This document shows positions 1 to 6,800 of a stretch of DNA of 6,918 nt, one piece after another. Under the pieces are notes generated by a model. It made no database searches. It was not told where the DNA came from and worked only from the letters and a program-made list of their open reading frames with translations. Location: positions 1 to 6,918 of the forward strand of contig DDTF01000020.1 of NCBI GenBank assembly GCA_002345965.1, in the 5' to 3' direction. How positions within the stretch are numbered: position 1 is the stretch's first letter; each line of letters opens with the position of its first letter. The stretch is from Flammeovirgaceae bacterium UBA2371 (GTDB lineage: Bacteria > Bacteroidota > Bacteroidia > Cytophagales > Cyclobacteriaceae). The translations under genes and the position numbers were made by a program.

Positions 1-1
1 G

Positions 2-718
2 ACACTCTATGCCTTCGGACTTGGAGCGGCCATGATTATCAATCTTTATGGTGAAGGCAAGATTGCTGAGGTGGGTGTCTGGTTTTTTGTTAGACTATTC
101 ATGGCGTTTGCCGGAGCTACTATGGTAGGCTATGTAGGTGCCTTGATTTTAGAATATTACTACCCTACCAAGTTGAACAAGAAGCTTAAAAAATGGAGAT
201 ATCTGCCCCGCACCAATCCAAAAACTAATAATAAGATGCGTCTCCTCAGCGAGTCTGAAGAGGATGTACATCTCAACGAAGGGATGCAAGCTGAAGAGGA
301 TGTTTTTTCAATTGACTACGATGTGTGGATTGATGAGAAAACCGGGGATGTCAAAATTGAAAAATACGATGGCCACCTGATCGCTTTGCGTTGTGGGAAC
401 TGTGGTTTCTATACCATGAAAGTGGTACGTGAAGAAATTATTGAAAATCACAGCGATGGAACTCCCAGTGAACTGTTAAAACATTATCAGTGTTCCTATT
501 GCAAAAATGTAAGAGCAACTCAATTCCATATCTCCAGAAAGGAAGGGGAAGATTACAAGTTAGAAAAGCCTCATTTTGTTCGTAATACCAAAGATATTGA
601 CCTGGTGAAAGTTGAAATTCATTCCAGTCTTAAAGGCAAAAAACATTACGAGTTTCAAACTGTGGAGCAAGCTCAAAAATTTCTTGAGGAGTTTGATTTT
701 GATAAAGCCGGAGTTTAG
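2..718 (+). CDS. Membrane protein with C-terminal zinc ribbon, 5' partial (TPM/YgcG-like C-terminal region)
   Basis: The frame is open from base 2 with no stop before the window edge, so the ATG at base 32 is probably internal and the true start lies upstream; 238 residues are visible. Counting from base 2, residues 1-17 look like the end of a hydrophobic or loop segment and about 31-51 form a clear membrane helix, followed by a basic stretch (KLNKKLKKWR) that should face the cytoplasm. An acidic linker leads to SIDYDVW at 103-109, then a zinc ribbon: CGNC (Cys131, Cys134) and CSYC (Cys164, Cys167), 29 residues apart. The tail is charged and ends in a predicted helix. The 'LNEG...EE...SIDYDVW...CxxC...CxxC' order resembles, from memory, the C-terminal region of Bacteroidota TPM-domain proteins related to YgcG; the TPM domain itself would be upstream and is not visible. 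The function is unknown. The stop is 72 bases before prc, so co-transcription is possible. Confidence 0.6.
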   Translation, partial: TLYAFGLGAAMIINLYGEGKIAEVGVWFFVRLFMAFAGATMVGYVGALILEYYYPTKLNKKLKKWRYLPRTNPKTNNKMRLLSESEEDVHLNEGMQAEEDVFSIDYDVWIDEKTGDVKIEKYDGHLIALRCGNCGFYTMKVVREEIIENHSDGTPSELLKHYQCSYCKNVRATQFHISRKEGEDYKLEKPHFVRNTKDIDLVKVEIHSSLKGKKHYEFQTVEQAQKFLEEFDFDKAGV

Positions 719-719
719 T

Positions 720-739
720 GCCATTTGTATAAACAAGGC
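720..739 (+). terminator. Small hairpin after the zinc-ribbon gene; weak terminator candidate
   Basis: Just after the stop codon, GCC (720-722) and TTGT (725-728) can pair with ACAA (733-736) and GGC (737-739), leaving a two-base bulge and an ATAA loop. The stem is only 7 base pairs and is followed by a short TTTT (744-747) rather than a proper U-tract. It could weaken read-through into prc, but it could also be chance. Confidence 0.2.
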
Positions 740-790
740 ATCGGTTTTGCTAACAAATCCGTATACTCCCTTAACATTGACATTTAAGGT

Positions 791-2830
791 ATGAATCGAT
801 TTTTTTTAACATTTTTGTTCAGCTTTGCCATTTTTTTGTTGCAAGCTGCCCATCCGGGCACCTCGGATACTACTCAACTAAAACCCAAGCCTGTTTATGG
901 GAAGGAAGCGCGCGTGGTATCCTATATCCTTGACAATAATCATTATCGAAAGCTTCAACTCAACGACTCGTTATCATCAGCCATTCTTGACAGTTATATC
1001 GGTGAATTAGATAATAACAAAACTTACTTTCTTGCTTCGGATATAAAGTCCTTCGATAAGTATCGTTTTCAAATCGATGATCTTACGCGAAATGAGGATG
1101 TGTCTCCTGCTTATGATATTTACAAAGTTTTCAGGAAGCGATACTATGAGCGCATGGACTACGTGACAAAGCATTTGATTGGCCAGAGTTATGACTTTAC
1201 CCTTGACGAGTACTATGAAACTGACAGGGAAAAAGAGCCATGGGCCAATACCACCGCAGAGCTCGATGACATTTGGAGAAAAATTATTAAAAGTCAGGTG
1301 CTTAGTTTGAAACTGGCTGGTAAAAGTCAACCTGAGATAGAGGAAGCTTTGCACAAGCGATATGACCGGTTTGTCAAAAACATTGATCAGTTTAACAGCG
1401 AGGATATATTTAGTGTTTACATGAACACTATCACTGAAGCTTACGACCCTCACACCAATTATTTTTCACCTAAAGCTTCAGATCTGTTTAAGCAATCCAT
1501 GAGCCTTTCTTTGGAAGGAATTGGTGCCAGACTTCAGTTTGAAAATGACTTCACCAAAATTTTTGAAGTTTTACCCGGTGGTCCTGCTGAGAAATCAGGA
1601 AAGCTGCATGTCAATGACCTTATTATAGGTGTAGGCCAGGGTGTTGATGGTGAGATGGTAGATGTAGTAGGATGGAGACTGGATGAGGTCGTAAAGCTGA
1701 TTAAGGGGCCTAAAGGCACAACGGTACGCTTGCAGTATTTGCCTGCCGAAACGGGAGTAAATGGACCCTCGCAGGAACTTTTGCTAGTGAGGGACAAAAT
1801 CAAATTGGAAGATCAGGCTGCTAAAAAGAGTATTATCAACTATCAGGTAGGAAGCAGACCCATGAAGTTGGGAGTTATTTCTTTACCTAGCTTTTACATG
1901 GATTTTGATGCGTACCAAAAGGGTGATCCTAACTACAGAAGTACAACAAGAGATGTGAAGAAACTGATTCAGGAATTGCAGGAAGAAAATGTAGATGGAA
2001 TAGTAATGGATTTGAGAAACAATGGTGGAGGTTCATTGGCAGAAGCCATCGACTTAACTGGTCTCTTTATAAAAGATGGGCCAGTTGTGCAGGTGAAGAA
2101 TACAGTGAATAAAGTAGAGGTGGGTATGGATGATGATAAAAGCGTATTGTACAACGGTCCGTTGGTTGTGATGACCAATCGTTTCAGTGCTTCTGCTTCT
2201 GAAATTTTTGCTGGTGCCATTCAGGATTATCAACGTGGTGTTATTACAGGTGAGTCAACTTACGGTAAAGGTACTGTGCAAACTGTGTTGGACCTTAAGC
2301 GATTTATCAATGACAAGGATGAAGTAGGTGAATTGAAACTTACTTTTCAGAAATTTTACAGAGTTACAGGTAGTAGTACTCAAAACAAAGGGGTCACTCC
2401 AGACATTATTCTTCCTTCTGCATTGAGCAGTAAGCAATACGGAGAGAGCTCTAACTTAAATGCGCTGCCCTGGGACGTGATTAAAGGTACTCCTTTTCAA
2501 AAGCGATCTGATGTTAATGATAAGGTAATCGCCAGTCTGAACAAATTCTATCAGGAGCGGGCTAAGTATGATCAGAATTTAAAACAATACATCAACGAGA
2601 CGGAAGACTTAAAGAAGAGCCTGGCGGAAACAAAAATTTCCCTCAATGAGGCCAAGCGAAGAAAGGAAATGGAAGAAGCTGAGAAGAAGAAGGCCATGAA
2701 TAAAGACCTCAGTGCCAAGTTGAAGAACAACGATGGGTTGTCTGAGGATGAATTGGTAAAGCTTAAGGACGAATACCTCCGTGAGAGTTTGTTGATTCTT
2801 TCAGACCTGGTAACTAAAAGAGTGGGATAG
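791..2830 (+). CDS. prc: Carboxy-terminal processing protease Prc/Tsp (peptidase family S41A)
   Basis: Periplasmic serine protease that degrades or trims proteins from their C-terminal ends; in E. coli the homologue processes lipoproteins and peptidoglycan hydrolases. The 679 residues match E. coli Prc (682) in length and domain order. Residues 1-20 are a signal peptide with a long Phe/Leu core; no lipobox Cys follows. About 40-205 is the N-terminal helical domain, ending in DPHTNYFSP (219-227). The PDZ domain spans about 235-325, beginning LSLEGIGA. The protease core (about 355-545) carries LRNNGGG (408-414), SASASE with the predicted nucleophile Ser468, Asp479, and GKGTVQ with the general base Lys493; the Ser-to-Lys spacing of 25 equals that of E. 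coli Ser430/Lys455. About 550-675 is the Tsp C-terminal domain, here a Lys/Glu-rich probable coiled coil. An in-frame TAA at 785-787 fixes the start at ATG 791 or later. Only a weak AAGG precedes it. No NlpI-like adaptor gene is visible. Confidence 0.95.
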   Translation: MNRFFLTFLFSFAIFLLQAAHPGTSDTTQLKPKPVYGKEARVVSYILDNNHYRKLQLNDSLSSAILDSYIGELDNNKTYFLASDIKSFDKYRFQIDDLTRNEDVSPAYDIYKVFRKRYYERMDYVTKHLIGQSYDFTLDEYYETDREKEPWANTTAELDDIWRKIIKSQVLSLKLAGKSQPEIEEALHKRYDRFVKNIDQFNSEDIFSVYMNTITEAYDPHTNYFSPKASDLFKQSMSLSLEGIGARLQFENDFTKIFEVLPGGPAEKSGKLHVNDLIIGVGQGVDGEMVDVVGWRLDEVVKLIKGPKGTTVRLQYLPAETGVNGPSQELLLVRDKIKLEDQAAKKSIINYQVGSRPMKLGVISLPSFYMDFDAYQKGDPNYRSTTRDVKKLIQELQEENVDGIVMDLRNNGGGSLAEAIDLTGLFIKDGPVVQVKNTVNKVEVGMDDDKSVLYNGPLVVMTNRFSASASEIFAGAIQDYQRGVITGESTYGKGTVQTVLDLKRFINDKDEVGELKLTFQKFYRVTGSSTQNKGVTPDIILPSALSSKQYGESSNLNALPWDVIKGTPFQKRSDVNDKVIASLNKFYQERAKYDQNLKQYINETEDLKKSLAETKISLNEAKRRKEMEEAEKKKAMNKDLSAKLKNNDGLSEDELVKLKDEYLRESLLILSDLVTKRVG

Positions 2831-3706
2831 CTATTGGGTTACAGCAATGGGTGTGAGAATGTAGCCTTTAGATTTAAGCAAGTTTAATAAGCCTTTTTCA
2901 CCTTTGAGGTGAGTCACTCCAACGGTGACAAAAGATTTTTGTTCGGCAAACATCTTTTCTATTTTGGGTAGCCATTCTTCATTCCTTTTATAGTAAAACT
3001 CCTCAATAAAATTTTGGTTGTTTTCAAAAGGATGCAGGGAATACTCAAACACACGATTGATGTCACCCTCTGTATAGGCTGCTTCTAAATTTTTAAATTC
3101 CATTTTTTGAGTTTCAAAATTGTCTATGCTGTGTAATAAAGCTTTGGCCTGGTCTTCCACAGCAAAAGCATTGAAAGCTTGTGCCTCACGCTCAATAGGT
3201 TCCAGACTAAAGGTGGCGATTCTTAGGCTATTGGCCATCTTCAATAATTCAATGTCATAGAATTTTACTCCCTCATTGAGAGAAAGCCTGGTCATGGCGA
3301 TAGATAAAGCAAGAGGCTTAAGGGTGGCGTAATTCTTTTTAAACTTCTTTTGAGATATCTTAAACTCCTTAAGAAAGAAATTTTCGACTTTGTTATAATC
3401 CTCTGGAGACAAGACGGACGCCAGGGATTTACCCTTGGGAAAGTGTATGGCTTTGTTCAGCTCATGCTGGGCATGATGATTTACCTCGTCTTCAATGGCA
3501 AATAGTTGTGATGTTTTAATGCGATCAACAATTTCTTTGGGTAGGAAATACTCCTTCTCTCCAATAAACTTAAGGGATCCAAGCAAATAGGAGGGGTGAT
3601 CTAATCCGTTCCCGCTGACTTCCCATAGTATAGAATTCTGGCAAAATGCTGGAAGGAAAGAGAAAGTTAATACTACAGAGAAAACAAAATGGCGGATTGT
3701 TTGCAT
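2831..3706 (-). CDS. TraB/GumN family protein, secreted
   Basis: Complete 291-residue protein of the TraB/GumN (PF01963) type, similar in plan to E. coli YbaP; animal TIKI proteases are distant relatives that use two GxxH motifs and acidic residues as a metal site. Residues 1-22 are a signal peptide (FLPAFC before Gln23), so the protein should be exported. The N-terminal block SILWEVSGNGLDHPSYLLGS (25-44) is diagnostic. The C-terminal motif GVTH (263-266) followed by GEKGLL is intact, as is the RNEEWLPKIEKM block (241-252). The first motif is GSLK (43-46), with Lys46 where His is expected, so metal-dependent catalysis by the TIKI model is doubtful. Acidic residues Glu72 and Glu74 are present. 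The start is fixed by an in-frame stop two codons upstream (3710-3712 on the + strand). The gene is convergent with prc and divergent from the ABC gene. The name refers to the family only; there is no sign of conjugation or xanthan genes nearby. Confidence 0.87.
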   Translation of the reverse strand: MQTIRHFVFSVVLTFSFLPAFCQNSILWEVSGNGLDHPSYLLGSLKFIGEKEYFLPKEIVDRIKTSQLFAIEDEVNHHAQHELNKAIHFPKGKSLASVLSPEDYNKVENFFLKEFKISQKKFKKNYATLKPLALSIAMTRLSLNEGVKFYDIELLKMANSLRIATFSLEPIEREAQAFNAFAVEDQAKALLHSIDNFETQKMEFKNLEAAYTEGDINRVFEYSLHPFENNQNFIEEFYYKRNEEWLPKIEKMFAEQKSFVTVGVTHLKGEKGLLNLLKSKGYILTPIAVTQ

Positions 3707-3891
3707 AGATTAAATCGTTATGGTAAAAATATAATTTTATTCCATTAAAAAGAGAAGAAGCTGGCTTACTCTGATTATAAAATATATTATTTGAATCTTC
3801 ATACTTTGGAAACTTAATTTTTAACTATTTTAAGCCTTATTTCGTATGTAAGTACAAGGTGAAGAAAGATCATAAACAGAGGTACAGCTAA
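3707..3891. promoter_or_regulatory. AT-rich divergent intergenic region with promoters for both flanking genes
   Basis: This 185-base gap separates the starts of the TraB/GumN gene (leftward) and the ABC gene (rightward), so it should hold both promoters. For the leftward gene, TATATTTT on the minus strand (3726-3733) differs by one base from the Bacteroidota -7 consensus TAnnTTTG and lies about 20 bases before the start codon; I see no good -33 TTG partner. For the rightward gene, TACTTTG (3802-3808) resembles the same element but is one base short. Neither is convincing alone. No riboswitch, operator-like long inverted repeat or small ORF was recognised. Confidence 0.4.
3878..3882 (+). promoter_or_regulatory. 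Shine-Dalgarno-like AGAGG before the ABC gene
   Basis: AGAGG lies 9 bases before the ATG at 3892. Many Bacteroidota genes do without such a site, so its role is uncertain. The start codon choice does not depend on it: an in-frame TAA (3889-3891) directly precedes the ATG. Confidence 0.35.
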
Positions 3892-6800
3892 ATGAGCGAA
3901 GAACTACTAAAGGCGATCATTCAGCTTTTTGCCATTGTTGCCAAGGAGCGGATAACTGAAGACGAACGTTCCAACATCAAAGAATTTCTTGGGTTACACC
4001 TAAACCAGGAATTAACACGTTACTACCTCAATTTATTCGATGATTTTTGCAAATCCTCTAACAGGACAGCCGAGGATACCATCTCCGCTGATGAGGATAC
4101 CAAACAATTTGTTGACGATTGGTCGCAAATAATGCAAATATCCAAAAAGGTAAACCAGGCGCTTACTATGCAGCAAAAGGCGGTACTGGTTATCAAAATT
4201 GTGGAATTGGTTTATGCAGATGGATCCATTTCCGAACGACAAGAGAACCTCATTTTTTATATAGGAGAAGCACTAAAGATTCCTCAAAAAGACCTGAAAG
4301 CCATGCGTTTGTTTGTGGTGGGGCAGGACCTGGAGGAACTGGCTTCCAAGAATATTATGGTTATCGATGAGGGATCAGACGATTTTGAATATCCTGGTCC
4401 CAGGATAATGGCCAAAAAATTGACAGGTCTGATTGCCATCTTGAGACTACAGGACATTGAAACCTATTTTATAAAATATCTTGGAATATCAACGCTGTAC
4501 CTGAATAGCGTACCACTGAAAAGTAGAAAGATTGATGTGCTTCCAACAGGAAGTACCATCCGTGGTAATAAGATTGACACGATTTATTACAGCGATATCG
4601 TTAGCAAATTTTTAGTGGAGGAGGTAGAGAACGAAGTGAGCTTTGTGGCAGAGCATATTTTCTACCATTTCAAGAGCGGACGTGCAGGACTTCAAAATAT
4701 CACCATTTCCGAAAAGGGAGGCAAGTTAATTGGCATAATGGGCGCCAGTGGTTCGGGGAAGTCTACGCTTCTAAACGTGCTCAATGGTTCGGAACGTCCT
4801 TCCAGCGGACGGGTTCTAATCAATGGCATTGATGTACACGAAGACCAAAAGGCGATTCGGGGAGTGGTAGGATTTATTCCTCAGGATGACTTATTGATGG
4901 AAGACCTCACGGTTTTTGAAAACCTGTATTATGCAGCACGTCTGTGCTTTGGGCACTACACTAAACAGGAAATTGCAGAGGTAGTTGAAAGGGTGCTGGT
5001 TTCATTGGGTATATCGGAAACAAGGGATTTAAAAGTTGGCAGTCCGCTTCAGAAAACAATTAGTGGCGGACAACGCAAGAGATTGAATATTGGCCTGGAA
5101 TTATTGCGCGAGCCTACCATACTTTTTGTAGATGAACCTACTTCAGGATTGTCGTCCAGAGATTCAGAGAACATAATGGACCTACTGAAGGAATTGGCAC
5201 TGCGGGGAAAAATGATATTTGTGGTTATCCACCAACCCTCGTCAGATATCTTCAAGATGTTTGACACACTGATCATACTGGATGTGGGCGGATTTCAGAT
5301 TTATTATGGCAACCCTGTGGAATCGATGACTTACTTCCAGGAAATTGTTAATGCGGTGAACAAAACACCTGGTGCATGTCCTGAGTGTGGCAATATTAAT
5401 CCCGAAAAGGTTTTCAGTATAATTGAAACGAGGGTAGTTAATGAATTTGGAAGGTTCACACACACGCGTAAGATTTCCCCCGGTCAATGGTACCAATACT
5501 TTAAGCAGAGAATAAGAATTCCGAAGGTAGAGCCTTCTGAAGATGAGATCCCAACTTCGCTGCATTTGCCCAATTGGTTTAAACAATTTAGCGTGTTTGT
5601 GAAACGGGATTTATTCTCCAAGATTTCCAACAAACAGTATCTTGCCATAAATTTTACCATTGCACCGATTCTGGCGCTGTTCATTTCTTATTTCGTTAAG
5701 TATTATGATGCCATCGGTGTAGATAATCCGCAATACACCTTTTTTCATAACAATAACGTTCCTGTCTATTTTTTCATGAGTGTGGTGGTGGCACTCTTCG
5801 TTGGGCTTATTGTGAGTGCCGAAGAAATATTTCATGACAGAAAAATATTAAAGCGAGAACGTTATTTGCACTTGAGTAAGAGCGGGTACCTCATGTCAAA
5901 GGTGTTTATACTTTTTAGCGTGTCCGCCCTTCAAACCATATCCTTCATCATTGTCGGCAACTGGATATTGGAAATTCCACTTTCGGAGATGAGGTATTGG
6001 CTTATACTTTTTTCTTGTAGTTGCTTCGCTAACATCCTCGGACTGAATATCTCCTCTGCATTCGATTCTGCAGTTACGATTTATATTTTAATTCCAATAC
6101 TTATTATTCCTCAATTGTTATTAAGTGGCGTTGTCATCAGTTTTGACAAATTCAATCCAAAGGTGGGTACACCAAATGGTATTCCTTTGCTAGGGGAGCT
6201 GATGGCCTCCAGATGGGCCTTTGAGGCTTATATGGTCACTCAGTTTAAAGACAATCCTTATGAAAAGATGTTTTATGAGCTGGAAAAGAAAAAGGCATTG
6301 TCGGAATACAAGAGGGTATACTATATTCCAAGCTTAGAGTCTAAATTGGCTTTTGTGTTAAATCACAGGAGCCAATGGAGAGATCATAGTGAGGATAATC
6401 CGGTGAAAGGAACATTGGCATTGATTCAAAATGAACTGCGGCATGAAGTGAAAAAAGTGGGAGAGGAAAATTTTCCTGAAATAAAAAAATTGGAGATAGG
6501 ACAATTTGATTCGGTTACTTACCAGAGCACGGTTAAGTTTGTGAAAACGCTCAAGGCCTATTATCAACTTCGGGGCAACAGTGCCACAAACGAAAGGGAA
6601 GCTTTGGTGGCCTCACTGACTGATACACCTGAGAAGTTGGAGGTGTACAACAGCACCCTGATGAAATACAAGAATGAGTCGGTTACTCAAATGGTAGAAA
6701 ACTCAAATAGCCCTGTGAGAATTTTGGAGTGGAAAGGACAGTTGATTCAAAAAATTTATCCTATATACTTTGAAGACCATCGGCCCGCTCATCAACTTGA

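Noticed and set aside
612..794. 60-codon + strand ORF bridging the zinc-ribbon gene and prc
   Set aside because: It overlaps the end of the upstream gene in another frame, has no recognisable protein pattern and runs into the prc start; most likely chance.
1007..1453. 148-codon minus-strand ORF inside prc
   Set aside because: It lies fully opposite a well conserved protease domain, and its translation looks like reverse-complement shadow with no family features.
3639..3650. Possible lipoprotein signal (LPAFC) in the TraB/GumN protein
   Set aside because: The residue before Cys22 is Phe, which does not fit a lipobox; ordinary signal peptidase cleavage before Gln23 fits better.
3813..3834. 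CTTAA...TTAAG inverted repeat in the divergent intergenic region
   Set aside because: The arms are only 5 AT-rich bases, which is expected by chance in such DNA; no support for an operator.
4119..4370. 83-codon + strand ORF near the start of the ABC gene
   Set aside because: It lies in another frame within the TerB-like region; the frame from 3892 carries clear domains and reads on without a stop, so this is a shadow.
5049..5835. Several minus-strand ORFs of 66 to 114 codons opposite the ABC gene
   Set aside because: They overlap each other and the conserved ATPase and membrane motifs on the + strand; none shows a signal peptide, domain or start context.
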